Shown: in pieces, positions 36,950-45,715 of the stretch
Position numbering within the stretch: position 1 is the stretch's first letter
Layout: each line of letters opens with the position of its first letter
Assembly: GCF_019131995.1 (NCBI RefSeq)
Contig: NZ_JAHONA010000006.1
Location: 1 to 64,000, forward strand
Reading direction: 5' to 3'
DNA: 64,000 bases
Source of the DNA: Collinsella aerofaciens
GTDB taxonomy: Bacteria; Actinomycetota; Coriobacteriia; Coriobacteriales; Coriobacteriaceae
Program-made: the position numbers and the translations under genes
The notes under the pieces: generated by a model
Told to the model about the DNA's origin: nothing
What the model saw: only the letters and a program-made list of their open reading frames with translations
Database searches by the model: none

Positions 36950-37942
36950 ATGGATTCGAATCTCAAACAGCTGCTCTATACGCATACCGAGACCGAAGAG
37001 TGGCATCGCACACATCCGGGAGAGCTTAGCCCGCGATATAACAGGGTGGAAACCACAACCATTAACGGCGAAGAGGTCTATCTGTTTGATTGGAAAGAAA
37101 CTCTCGACGAAAACCCCGTGGGCCTTATCAAGGAGTCGCGCTTTACCGATATTCCTCCTCATATCAATCGGGATATGGAGCTTAACTACGTGTACGACGG
37201 CGTCTGCACGTTTATCGTCAACGGACGGCGACTACTCCTTAAAAAGGGCGACGTGCTCATTTGCAACACCGGCGTAGTCAGAAGCGTTCCATACGTTAAG
37301 GGCGAGCATGATATCGTCATTTCGATCGTCTTCAAAAAAGAAATGTTCGATTCGTTGTTCCTGAGCCAGCTACCCGGCGCGTCACCATTAACGAATCTTC
37401 TATTTGATTTTGTGTCCAAAAACCGCGAGGCCCGAAAATATCTCATTCTTCCAGAGGAATACGCCCGACATGCGCGACGCCTCATCGAGATGCTCTTTAT
37501 CGAATATCACTTTAAAGATGCCTATTCCAATGAACTCATGAGGCACCTCGCCGTCAGCCTATTCCTTGTTCTCATTCGAGGACTGTACCGACGCTCCGCA
37601 ACTGATAACCAGGCGATCATGTCGGACGAACGCATCGTGTCGATTCTGAATCATATTGAGCGAAGCTACGGCGACTGCACACTCGAAAGCATTGCGAGCG
37701 ATACGGGTTATAGCACCAGCTATCTCAGCAGCTTGATCAAGCAAAAAACCGGCAAAACGTTTTCGCAAATAAAGCTCAACCAGCAGCTCACAGAGGCGGC
37801 ATATCTTCTCAATAACACCGAGCGCAGTGTGCAGTATGTAGCCCGAAAAGTCGGCATCTCCAACATGTCATTCTTTTACTCAAAATTTAAAGAAGCATTC
37901 GGCGAAACGCCAGGTGCGTTCAGGACGCATCGGTCTAATTAA
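36950..37942 (+). CDS. AraC-family transcriptional regulator
   Basis: A 330-residue regulator with an N-terminal cupin-like sensing domain (MELNYVYDGVCTFIVNGRRLLLKKGDVLI) and a C-terminal pair of helix-turn-helix motifs (TLESIASDTGYSTSYLSSLIKQKTGKTF and SVQYVARKVGISNMSFFYSKFKEAFGETPGAFR). The layout is typical of sugar-responsive activators. Divergence from the beta-glucoside operon makes that operon its likely target. It overlaps no neighbour; a convergent CPBP gene begins its stop 8 bp downstream. Confidence 0.93.
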   Translation: MDSNLKQLLYTHTETEEWHRTHPGELSPRYNRVETTTINGEEVYLFDWKETLDENPVGLIKESRFTDIPPHINRDMELNYVYDGVCTFIVNGRRLLLKKGDVLICNTGVVRSVPYVKGEHDIVISIVFKKEMFDSLFLSQLPGASPLTNLLFDFVSKNREARKYLILPEEYARHARRLIEMLFIEYHFKDAYSNELMRHLAVSLFLVLIRGLYRRSATDNQAIMSDERIVSILNHIERSYGDCTLESIASDTGYSTSYLSSLIKQKTGKTFSQIKLNQQLTEAAYLLNNTERSVQYVARKVGISNMSFFYSKFKEAFGETPGAFRTHRSN

Positions 37943-37950
37943 AGGCGTTA

Positions 37951-38865
37951 TTACTCAGACCGATCAGCTTCGCGCGACACGGGAATGCGCAATCGAAGCA
38001 GTGAGCGCATCGCCTCTACCAGCACAAAGCCGGCGATGCCAACCGTGACCACAAGGTCGAGCGGTGTGCTCACAAACCACAGCAGCCCCATGAGATACGA
38101 CCCGGCATTAAACGCAAAGTGCAGCAGAATCGTGTAGCGGAGCTTTCCGGTCGTCACGAGCACCCAACCAAAAATGAGGGCGGCAGCGCCCGCATAGCAG
38201 CCCTGCACCCAGTTCATATGCATAAAACCAAAGATGGCCGCCTGCAGCACGATTGCCGCGGCGATACCCCACGTGCTTGGGGCCGCCCAGGGCACCATGG
38301 CGCCGTCTTGCGCGTTCGCGCGGCGCCGGCGCTTCCAGAGCGGACGGCACTGTGGATTAAACGCACGCAGCGAAAACTCAAAGATGATGCCGCGCACCAG
38401 GAGCTCTTCGCAAAACGGAGCGCCGAGCACTGTGGTCAAGACAGCAAGAAGGCTGGTATCGCCCATGCCCGTCTCCTCGACGAGCTCGCTATAGTCTGCC
38501 GCGGCCTCGGGCAGCAGCGACAGTACGCCGTCGCATAGGTAGCTAATGACCACCTGCATGGATAGGCCGATCACAACAATGCAGACAATGCGCTTCCATG
38601 CCGCGCCTGCTCCCCCGCCGAGTGGGCGTTCGCCTTGCCGGCGCGCCATGAAGGAGCGGGGCCACAGATAGCGCCACCACAGCAGCGCCATCAAAAACGA
38701 CGCCGTCTGAGCGGCAGCCTGGAACCATTGGATATCGAGGTTGTCGATCGGGAAACCCGTCAGCGCCGACACGATGTCCAGCACGGAGAACAAAACCATG
38801 CTCAGGGCAATATCGGCAGCAACAACGCCAAAACAGGCAAGTGCCCAAACCAGTGCATTGAGCAT
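37951..38865 (-). CDS. CPBP-family (CAAX/Abi) intramembrane protease
   Basis: A 304-residue membrane protein with about eight spans. The CPBP motifs are present: FCEELLVRGIIF (Glu-Glu and Arg, about 155), IFGFMHMNW (His) and ILLHFAFNAGSYL (His and Asn). These are glutamate-type intramembrane proteases; bacterial roles include bacteriocin immunity and prenyl-protein processing, not distinguishable here. The ATG at 38865 has GAGGAGG 5 nt upstream. No bacteriocin gene is adjacent. Confidence 0.88.
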   Translation of the reverse strand: MLNALVWALACFGVVAADIALSMVLFSVLDIVSALTGFPIDNLDIQWFQAAAQTASFLMALLWWRYLWPRSFMARRQGERPLGGGAGAAWKRIVCIVVIGLSMQVVISYLCDGVLSLLPEAAADYSELVEETGMGDTSLLAVLTTVLGAPFCEELLVRGIIFEFSLRAFNPQCRPLWKRRRRANAQDGAMVPWAAPSTWGIAAAIVLQAAIFGFMHMNWVQGCYAGAAALIFGWVLVTTGKLRYTILLHFAFNAGSYLMGLLWFVSTPLDLVVTVGIAGFVLVEAMRSLLRLRIPVSREADRSE

Positions 38866-38882
38866 GCCAACCTCCTCAAAAC

Positions 38883-38940
38883 CCGGCACTTAGGGACGTT
38901 CCTTAACTGCCGGCAGAAAAGGAACGTCCCCAAGTGCCGG
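38883..38940. repeat. REP-like palindrome
   Basis: Arms of 22 bp (38883-38904 and 38919-38940) with one mismatch. The 14-nt loop itself contains CTGCCGGCAG. The 17-mer ACTTAGGGACGTTCCTT in the left arm recurs at 50404-50420. It lies between the DinJ-type gene and the CPBP gene. Confidence 0.8.
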
Positions 38941-38953
38941 CAGTTTGAAACAG

Positions 38954-39157
38954 TCATTGTTGATGAGAATCGGGCGCAGCGCCAAAAGCCCCGCTCGGCG
39001 AGATGTCGAACGGGAAGGTGCCGCAGCGATTGAAGGCGGCGATGAACATGCGGATGGCGTTGGACGGCGTGGTGCCCACGAGCTGGGTTGCCGCCGCGAA
39101 GGCTGCCTTTTCCTCGGGCAAGACCTTCGCGACAACCGGGGTCATGTGTTCTGCCAT
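38954..39157 (-). CDS. Orphan RelB/DinJ-family antitoxin
   Basis: A 67-residue protein with the ribbon-helix-helix pattern of RelB/DinJ antitoxins: an N-terminal strand (MTPVVAKVLPEEKAAF), TPSNAIRMFIAAFNRCGTFPFDI and a short tail. It would bind its own promoter and neutralise a YafQ/RelE-type toxin. No toxin gene follows it; the next sequence is a REP-like palindrome and the CPBP gene. The ATG at 39157 has AAAGGA upstream. A cluster of GGTATT half-sites lies before it. It may be a remnant, or may serve a toxin encoded elsewhere. Confidence 0.8.
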   Translation of the reverse strand: MAEHMTPVVAKVLPEEKAAFAAATQLVGTTPSNAIRMFIAAFNRCGTFPFDISPSGAFGAAPDSHQQ

Positions 39158-39270
39158 GGCGCTTCCTTTTTGAAACGACGGTGGTGCGGATGGATGCGGG
39201 CCACGCGGCTGGGCGACGGGCTGTGAAGGCAACCCGATTGGCCCGCATCTGGAGTTTGTTCTACGGCGTT

Positions 39271-39316
39271 GGTATTACTTGGTATTCCTAAGTATTACCC
39301 CGTAGATAGAATACCA
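39271..39316. promoter_or_regulatory. Half-site cluster upstream of the antitoxin gene
   Basis: GGTATT occurs at 39271 and 39281, with the complementary forms ATTACC near 39293 and AATACC near 39310. Such clustered half-sites fit autoregulation by a ribbon-helix-helix antitoxin. On the minus strand a TATTCT-like -10 is embedded. Inferred. Confidence 0.4.
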
Positions 39317-39383
39317 TACCCGACCCCATGGAGACAGAAGAAAACGAATCATTTTATTGTTGAGTTAGCGCCTGAAATGGCTT

Positions 39384-40760
39384 TTAGAGCGTGATGATAT
39401 CCGAGATATCGAGGGCCCGAGCGTCAGCGGCATCGTGCGTGGCAAGCAACAGCATGCGGCCGTCGAGCAAGTCGAGCACGACCTCGGCGCATGCGTCGCG
39501 CGCAGCGATGTCTAGACCGGTAAAGGGCTCGTCCAGAATCACTGCGCCGCCCGGGCACAGCAGGGCTCGGGCAATCTCGACGCGACGACGCTGCCCACCC
39601 GAGAGCTCAGCCACGCGTGCATGCACATCGATCCCCGGTACCAGCAGGCGCAACAGGGCTGCGGCACTCGAGGCATCCACGCGCGCGTCGGCGCACACCA
39701 GCACATTATCCAAGGCAGAAGCGTCCTCGACCAGGCGCACATCCTGAAACACCATGGAGCACGGTGCGCACTCCCCCGCCGCCAGCGCAAGCAACGTCGA
39801 CTTGCCCACGCCCGAAGCGCCCATCACACAGGTGCGTCCACCGGCGGGCACATGAAGCACCAGCCCGTCGAGCGCCGGCGCCCAAGGCGCGCGATCGCCC
39901 ACGGCAAGCGCAAGCTCCGCTGCAGCACCATCGCTCGCAGCCCCTGTACGCCCGCGCAGTCCATGCCCATGCGCCCGCACGGCAGATCGCCACGCCACGG
40001 GCCCCGAAGCCCGCAGCAACCACACCAGCACGCGCTCGCATGCCCACGATGCCGCCACGACCAGCACGGTCCACGCCAGCAGGTCAGCCGTATCGATGAG
40101 CAGCTTCGCCTGATAGATGCGCTCGCCCACGGTGCCCGTCGCCATGCCGATGAGCTCCGCCGCCACGCCGGCCTTCCAGCTCATGCCGATCACGGCACGC
40201 GCGCACGAAAGCACAAACGGCAGGACCTCGCGCCAGGTATGGGCGCAAAACAGACGCCAACCCCGCACGCCATGCAGATGAAACATCTGCTCCAGCGGTT
40301 TATCCGCTTGCGCCAAGCCCTCGACCAGTGAGAAATACACACCCGGCAGCGCCATCAAAAAGACCGCCGCAATGCTCACGCGCGCCGACCCCAGCCAAAT
40401 GAGCAGCAGGACCACTACGCAGGCAACCGGTGTCGCCTTAACAAACGAAAGCGCCGGCGCCACCAGGCGGGCAAACGCACGCGACCACACCGAGACTCCC
40501 GCCAGTACGCCGCCGCACACCGTGGCAAGCGCCAGCCCGCCCAGTATCCGCGCACCCGAGCCCACCAGAATCGCCCACGTGCCGGCATCGCACACCAGCC
40601 GCAGCAACGCCACCACGACAGCGCCCGGACCCGGCAAAATCAGCGGCTGTGCCACCAACGCCGCCGCGAAGACCCACACGGCAAGCCAAAAGGCGGCAAC
40701 GGCACCTGCTGCCGCCACCGCCTTCATACGCTCTGTCATTTGTCGAGCAAACGCACGCAC
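39384..40760 (-). CDS. TauT-type ABC transporter, fused permease and ATPase
   Basis: A 458-residue single-chain transporter subunit. Residues 1-250 form a SsuC/TauC-like permease (about six spans, with the EAA-type loop around GVRGWRLFCAHTWREVLPF). Residues 270-458 form the ATPase: Walker A GASGVGKST, Q-loop MVFQD, signature LSGGQRRR, Walker B AVILDEPF and ATHD switch. The two are normally separate proteins. A GTG start at 40760 has GGAG 6 nt upstream and follows the binding-protein stop by 3 nt. Last gene of the hydrogenase operon. The ligand is unknown. Confidence 0.9.
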   Translation of the reverse strand: MRAFARQMTERMKAVAAAGAVAAFWLAVWVFAAALVAQPLILPGPGAVVVALLRLVCDAGTWAILVGSGARILGGLALATVCGGVLAGVSVWSRAFARLVAPALSFVKATPVACVVVLLLIWLGSARVSIAAVFLMALPGVYFSLVEGLAQADKPLEQMFHLHGVRGWRLFCAHTWREVLPFVLSCARAVIGMSWKAGVAAELIGMATGTVGERIYQAKLLIDTADLLAWTVLVVAASWACERVLVWLLRASGPVAWRSAVRAHGHGLRGRTGAASDGAAAELALAVGDRAPWAPALDGLVLHVPAGGRTCVMGASGVGKSTLLALAAGECAPCSMVFQDVRLVEDASALDNVLVCADARVDASSAAALLRLLVPGIDVHARVAELSGGQRRRVEIARALLCPGGAVILDEPFTGLDIAARDACAEVVLDLLDGRMLLLATHDAADARALDISDIITL

Positions 40761-40763
40761 GGG

Positions 40764-41819
40764 CTACTCCATGTAGTAGAAATCGTCAGCCGGGAGCTTG
40801 CCGCCCACGGCGCTCGCGTCCGCATCGGCCAGCACCTGCAGGTACCCACCGAGCGCCGCCTTCATATCCTTCCCCGTCTGGCACACAAGCATGCACCCGG
40901 GAATCGCCTTTTCGGCAATCGTGGCGTTATCCACGATGCCCGCATTGACCACGGCCTGTGCCCAGTCTGCCGGCGCCGCGTTGACGGCCTCGACGCTCGC
41001 CGCATGGCAGCTCACGAATTCCGCCACGGCCTCGGGATGCTCCTCGGCAAAGGCTCGGCGCACCACGGTCACGCCCGTCAGCAAACGGGAGCCCGTGTCA
41101 CCCGCCAGTTCGTCCCACGCATCGGTCAGGCTCACCGGCGCCGACAGCTTGCCCTCGCTCTTTGCGATGGCAGCGGTCTTGAACGGCTCGGGCAGCACGC
41201 CCACGGCAGACGGGTCGGCAAGCAGCGCCGAGAGCACCTCGGTGGGCTCGCTCTTAAACTCAAGCGCCACCTGGCCAGTCAGGCCCGCGCGCTCCAACAG
41301 ATAGTTCATGACGTACTCTGGCGTGGTGCCCTTGCCCGTCATGTAGACGGTGCGACCCGCCAGGTCACCAAACGAGGCCACGCTCGCGTCGCCCGTCACC
41401 ACGCTCAGCACGCCCAGCGTGTTGATGTCGATGACCTGCACCGCGCCCTCGGTCTTGTTGTAGAGCACGCTCGCCACGTTGGCGGGCACCAGGGCGATAT
41501 CGATATCGCCCTGAATGACCTTGGGCACAATCTCGTCGGCGGCAGTGTTGATCGCAAAGTCGAACTTATTGTCCGCCTCGCCATCGGCAGCCTGGTCCAT
41601 AAACTGCACCAGCCCAATCGACGTCGGACCCTTGAGCGAGGCGACGTGCACCTCGACCGGCTCTGCGACAGCACCGGCGCCGTCCGTGGCAGCCGAGCCC
41701 GCGGCGGACCCCGCCCCCGCAGCTCCGCCGCCACAGCCAGCCAGCGCGAGCGACAACGCGCCCGCGGCGAGCGCCGAGGCAAACCCCCGGCGCGACAGCT
41801 CAACATTAAACGCGCGCAT
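40764..41819 (-). CDS. NitT/TauT-type substrate-binding lipoprotein
   Basis: A 351-residue extracytoplasmic solute-binding protein. The N-terminus has a twin-arginine-like SRRGF followed by a hydrophobic stretch and lipobox LALAGC, so it is probably a lipoprotein. The mature part has the NMT1/TauA-like fold (LKGPTSIGLVQFMDQ, IVPKVIQGDIDIALVPANVAS). It may bind a sulfonate, a nitrogen compound or a cofactor precursor; the sequence does not decide. The ATG at 41819 lies 2 nt past the hydrogenase stop; a GTG three codons earlier is the alternative. It pairs with the fused permease-ATPase downstream. Confidence 0.87.
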   Translation of the reverse strand: MRAFNVELSRRGFASALAAGALSLALAGCGGGAAGAGSAAGSAATDGAGAVAEPVEVHVASLKGPTSIGLVQFMDQAADGEADNKFDFAINTAADEIVPKVIQGDIDIALVPANVASVLYNKTEGAVQVIDINTLGVLSVVTGDASVASFGDLAGRTVYMTGKGTTPEYVMNYLLERAGLTGQVALEFKSEPTEVLSALLADPSAVGVLPEPFKTAAIAKSEGKLSAPVSLTDAWDELAGDTGSRLLTGVTVVRRAFAEEHPEAVAEFVSCHAASVEAVNAAPADWAQAVVNAGIVDNATIAEKAIPGCMLVCQTGKDMKAALGGYLQVLADADASAVGGKLPADDFYYME

Positions 41820-41821
41820 CG

Positions 41822-43633
41822 CTAGCACGTCCCCTCGTTAGGCATCGTCCATGCGTGATGGTCGGTATGCAGCAATTCCTCGGCCAGCGGCGAGAGCGGC
41901 GCACCCAAGAACTCGCTATAGCACGCCTGAACATCGGGATTCTCGTGCGAGAAGCGAATCTCGGCGTTCGTATCGAGGCCCCAGAGCACCTGACCGCGCT
42001 CGGCTGCCAGCTCGCAGCCGTCGTGGATGGGCTGACCGCCGCCACCGACGCAGCCGCCGGGGCACGCCATAACCTCAACGAAGTCATAGCTCGCACGACC
42101 GTCGCGAATCGCGTCGAGTAGGCGGGCGGCGTTGCCCAGCCCGTGCACCACGGCGACGCGCACCTTGGTGCCCTCGATATCGGCCGCGGCTTCCTTCCAG
42201 CCGTCCAGGCCGCGCACATCGGTAAAGAAGTCCGCATCGGGGTTCTTGCCCGTCACCAGGTAATAGGCCGAGCGCACGGCGGCCTCCATCACGCCGCCCG
42301 TGGCGCCAAAGATCACACCCGCGCCCGTGCCAAAGCCCAGCGGCGTATCGAGCGGCTCCTCGACCAGCGTGTCCACGCTCACGTGGCTCGCGCGGATCAT
42401 GCGCACCATCTCGCGCACCGTCAGCGCAACGTCCACGTCGGGTGCGCCGCCCTCGCCTACCATGCTCGGCAGCGCGCACTCAGCCTTCTTGGCCGTACAC
42501 GGCATAACGGACACCACAAACAGGCGCTCGGGCTCAACGTCCAGCACCTTGGCATAGTAGGTCTTGGCAATAGCGCCGAACATCTGCTGCGGCGACTTGG
42601 ACGTGGACAAGCTGTCGACAAACTCCGGATAGCGCGCCTTCACAAAGCGCACCCAACCTGGGCAGCAGCTCGTAAACATGGGCCAGCCGCGGCTGTCGCC
42701 TTCGCCTTTGGCGGCGGCGCCCAGGCGCTCGAGCAGCTCAGAGCCCTCCTCCATAATAGTGAGGTCGGCCGAGAAATCGGTGTCGAACACGTACTCAAAG
42801 CCCACGCGGCGCAGCGCGCAAGCCAGGCGCTCAACGGTGGCCTCCTCGCGCGGAATGCCGAGTTCCTCGCCCCAGGCGCTGCGCACGGCCGGCGCGATCT
42901 GCACCAGCACGATCTTGTCGGGATTAGCGAGCGCGTCAAACACGGTCTCGGTATCGTCGCGCTCGCGCAGCGCGCCCGTCGGACAATGCGTGATGCACTG
43001 ACCGCACGCGACGCAATCGGTCTTGCCGATCGGCGCGCGCCCGCGGGTACCCACGGCGGTATGCGTGGCGCGGTTGGTCAGGTCCCAAATCCCTAGGCCC
43101 TGCACGCTCTCGCACACCTTGATGCAGCGCATGCATTTAATGCACTTGTCGTTATCGCGGATGATGGGGAAATCGAAGTCCCAGCCCTCGCGCGCCAGGT
43201 GCTGCTCGTACGGCAGATAGAAGATGCCCAGGTCGTTGGCGATGGTCTGCAGGTTGCAGTTACCACTGCGCACGCAGCTCGTACAGCGCGAGTCGTGTTG
43301 GGACAGTAGCAGCTGCACGTTGGTGCGACGCGCCTCGCGGGCCTTGGGGCTGTTGGTGTGGACCACCATGCCGTCGAGCACGTAGTTGTTGCAGGCGGCA
43401 ACCAGCTGGTCGCAGCCCTCAACCTCGACCACGCACACGCGGCAGCCGCCGATCTCGTTTAGATCGCGCAGGTAGCACAGGGTGGGAATCTGGATACCGA
43501 CGGACTTGGCCGCGTCCAGGATCGTGGTGTGCTCGGGTACCACGACCTCGCAATTATCGATAGTGAGCTTGACCATATTGAGTGCTCCGCTTTCGGTGTT
43601 ATCGCTGACAGTGGGGTTGTTGAGCTCTACCAT
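41822..43633 (-). CDS. [FeFe] hydrogenase catalytic subunit
   Basis: About 603 residues. It has an N-terminal [2Fe-2S] domain (CYLRDLNEIGGCRVC), a His-Cys3 [4Fe-4S] site (HDSRCTSCVRSGNC), two ferredoxin-type clusters (CIKCMRCIKVC and CVACGQCITHC) and the H-cluster domain with TSCCPGW, MPCTAKKAE and ACPGGCVGGGGQP. It reversibly makes or consumes hydrogen. The ATG at 43633 overlaps the upstream gene's stop and has a very strong GGAGGGAGG site, giving MVELNNPTVSD; relatives usually begin at the internal MVKLTID (43576). Second gene of the four-gene operon, acting with the flavoprotein upstream. Confidence 0.95.
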   Translation of the reverse strand: MVELNNPTVSDNTESGALNMVKLTIDNCEVVVPEHTTILDAAKSVGIQIPTLCYLRDLNEIGGCRVCVVEVEGCDQLVAACNNYVLDGMVVHTNSPKAREARRTNVQLLLSQHDSRCTSCVRSGNCNLQTIANDLGIFYLPYEQHLAREGWDFDFPIIRDNDKCIKCMRCIKVCESVQGLGIWDLTNRATHTAVGTRGRAPIGKTDCVACGQCITHCPTGALRERDDTETVFDALANPDKIVLVQIAPAVRSAWGEELGIPREEATVERLACALRRVGFEYVFDTDFSADLTIMEEGSELLERLGAAAKGEGDSRGWPMFTSCCPGWVRFVKARYPEFVDSLSTSKSPQQMFGAIAKTYYAKVLDVEPERLFVVSVMPCTAKKAECALPSMVGEGGAPDVDVALTVREMVRMIRASHVSVDTLVEEPLDTPLGFGTGAGVIFGATGGVMEAAVRSAYYLVTGKNPDADFFTDVRGLDGWKEAAADIEGTKVRVAVVHGLGNAARLLDAIRDGRASYDFVEVMACPGGCVGGGGQPIHDGCELAAERGQVLWGLDTNAEIRFSHENPDVQACYSEFLGAPLSPLAEELLHTDHHAWTMPNEGTC

Positions 43634-45459
43634 TCCAGGTTCCTCCCTCCGCGGAACGCGCCAAAGCCAAAGTGGTCGCAACGCAGGCAGCGACTCGCCT
43701 CTTGGCGTGCCTCCTGCTCGGTGAGACCCTGCTCGACCAGATTCCAATCGTGAATGCGCTCGCCGGCCTCGCGCTCGCCCAGCTCGCAGCGGCCGCACTC
43801 GTGCTTGCCCTTAAACTGAACGGTCGGCAGTTCCACGTCGAGCTTGATCTTGTGGTCGAAGCCCAGATAGCGGTCGATGTTTGCCGAAGCCACGCGGCCG
43901 GCGTTGATGGCACGGATGACGGTGGCGGGACCGGTCTGGCAGTCGCCGCCGCTAAAGAGGCCATCAAAGTTGGGCACGGCGCCGTCCGAATCGGTGACGA
44001 CGCGACCCCACTTGCAGGCGATGCCCATATCCTCAAACGGCTTGGAATCGATGTCCTGGCCAATGGCAACAAACACGCGCTCGCAGGGGATGACGCGCTC
44101 GGGCGTGGCGGCGGCACGCGGGGCCGGACGACCGCGACGGGGCTCGCCGATAATCTGCGGTTGCACGCGCAGGCCACTCACGTGACCTTCCTCGCCCGTC
44201 TCGATAGCGAGCGGTGCGGTGAGCTCCAGGACCTCGCAGCCCTCGGCCTGGGCGCCGGCAATCTCGGCGTCCTGAGCCGTCATATCGCAGATGCGACGGC
44301 GGTAGACGATGCTTACCTTTTCGGCACCGCAGCGCACGGCAGAGCGAGCCACGTCCATGGCCACGTTGCCGCCGCCGATGACGCACACGCGCTGGCCGCT
44401 CAGGTCGGGCAGCTCGTCGTCACCGATGGCGCGCAGCATCTTGACGGCCGACTCCACGCCGGGCGCCTCTTCGCCCGGAAGGCCGAGCTTCTTATCGCTG
44501 TGGGCGCCAATGGCCAGATAAACGGCATCGAACTCGTCGCGCAGGCGGGCAAGCTCCTCACCATTGACGGAGTGGTCGAGTTCCACGTCGATGCCGGCGC
44601 TCAAGATCCAGTCGATCTCGGCCTGCAGGCGCTCGCGCGGCAGACGGTAGCTGGGAATGCCATAGCGAAGCATGCCGCCCAGGCGGCGGCGCTGCTCAAA
44701 GATGGTCACCTTATGGCCCATCACGGCCAGGTAGTAGGCGCAGGAAAGGCCGGCCGGGCCGCCGCCAATCACGGCGATGCGCTTGCCGGTGTTGTCGGCC
44801 ACGCTGGGCTTGTAATCGTTAAGGTCGCTGTGCTCAACGGCAAAACGCTTGAGGGCGAGGATGTTCATGGGGTCGTCGACCATGCCGCGACGGCAGTGCA
44901 TCTCGCAGGGATGCTCGCACACCAGGCCGCAAACGAGCGGCAGCGGGTTGTTCTTGCGGATGACCTTGACGGCATCGGCATAGCGGCCGGCCTCGACGAG
45001 CGAAATGTAACCGGGAATGTCGACGTGCGCCGGGCAGCCCGAGACGCACGGGACGCGGGCCTCGCGGTCAAAGCCGCAGGAGTGCTCGCGGATGTGATGC
45101 TCAAAATCGTCGCGGAAACCGCGGATAGCCGTAAGCGCCATGGCACCGGCCTCGTAACCGATGGCGCAATCGCTCGAAAGATAGATGGTGCGGGCGGTGC
45201 GCTCAATCAAGTTTAGCGTGGACTCGTCGGCGCGGCCCTCGAGCACATCGGCGAGCAGATCGCTCAGCGCGCTCAGGCCCACGCGGCAGGGCGTACACTT
45301 GCCGCAGCTCTGTGTCGAGCACAGGTTGACGAGCGCCGCCGTAAACTCAACGGGGCACGGGGCGAGCGAACTCACCGCCAGACGGCGTCCGAGCGCATCG
45401 TGCAGGTCGTCCATGACGGCTTGAGCGTGGCTGCGTTCCATTACGTGCAGTCGTGCCAT
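43627..45459 (-). CDS. NuoF-Fe-S/GltD-type flavoprotein, hydrogenase partner
   Basis: About 610 residues. The N-terminal 110 residues match only the C-terminal [4Fe-4S] part of NuoF/HydB (CGKCTPCRVGL), without the FMN/NADH domain. The rest is a GltD/NfnB-like oxidoreductase with two more Fe-S cysteine groups (CVSGCPAHVDIPGY, CGLVCEHPCEMHCRRG), FAD motif GGGPAGLSCAYYLA, NAD(P) motif GGGNVAMDVARSA, and a C-terminal ASRCLRCD. It probably passes electrons between NAD(P)H and the hydrogenase; bifurcation is possible but unproven. The ATG at 45459 has AGGGG upstream. First gene of the operon. Confidence 0.88.
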   Translation of the reverse strand: MARLHVMERSHAQAVMDDLHDALGRRLAVSSLAPCPVEFTAALVNLCSTQSCGKCTPCRVGLSALSDLLADVLEGRADESTLNLIERTARTIYLSSDCAIGYEAGAMALTAIRGFRDDFEHHIREHSCGFDREARVPCVSGCPAHVDIPGYISLVEAGRYADAVKVIRKNNPLPLVCGLVCEHPCEMHCRRGMVDDPMNILALKRFAVEHSDLNDYKPSVADNTGKRIAVIGGGPAGLSCAYYLAVMGHKVTIFEQRRRLGGMLRYGIPSYRLPRERLQAEIDWILSAGIDVELDHSVNGEELARLRDEFDAVYLAIGAHSDKKLGLPGEEAPGVESAVKMLRAIGDDELPDLSGQRVCVIGGGNVAMDVARSAVRCGAEKVSIVYRRRICDMTAQDAEIAGAQAEGCEVLELTAPLAIETGEEGHVSGLRVQPQIIGEPRRGRPAPRAAATPERVIPCERVFVAIGQDIDSKPFEDMGIACKWGRVVTDSDGAVPNFDGLFSGGDCQTGPATVIRAINAGRVASANIDRYLGFDHKIKLDVELPTVQFKGKHECGRCELGEREAGERIHDWNLVEQGLTEQEARQEASRCLRCDHFGFGAFRGGRNLEW

Positions 45460-45583
45460 AAGATCCCCTCTCACATGGCAGCCCGGAGGCGAGGCCGAGC
45501 GAAATTGCTACACGCACAACACTGAGCTAAAAAGTTGTTAGGTCTCCACACGGTTCGGCAGGCGGTATAAAATGTCACCCCCA

Positions 45584-45606
45584 GCGGTGAAATAGAACAT
45601 TACCGC
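45584..45606. repeat. Palindrome with GCGGTGAAATAG upstream of the hydrogenase operon
   Basis: GCGGTGAA and a complementary ATTACCGC flank a 7-nt centre, about 125 bp before the first hydrogenase gene. The 12-mer also occurs in the inverted repeat at 14302. It may be an operator or an intergenic repeat; a TTTCAC/TATACC promoter pair overlaps it on the minus strand. Confidence 0.45.
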
Positions 45607-45645
45607 AGATAAAAGCCATATTTGATAAAACGCGTTACCAAATGA

Positions 45646-45683
45646 CAATGCCCCGCCCACGCAATCACGTGGACGGGGCATTG
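45646..45683 (-). terminator. Probable terminator of the alpha-glucoside operon
   Basis: A 16-bp stem with one mismatch (45646-45661 with 45668-45683) and a 6-nt loop sits just past the GH4 stop. The minus-strand tail TCATTTGG is only weakly U-rich. Confidence 0.65.
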
Positions 45684-45715
45684 CTCCAGGTATGCGGTCA
45701 GCGACCCTGTTGCTT

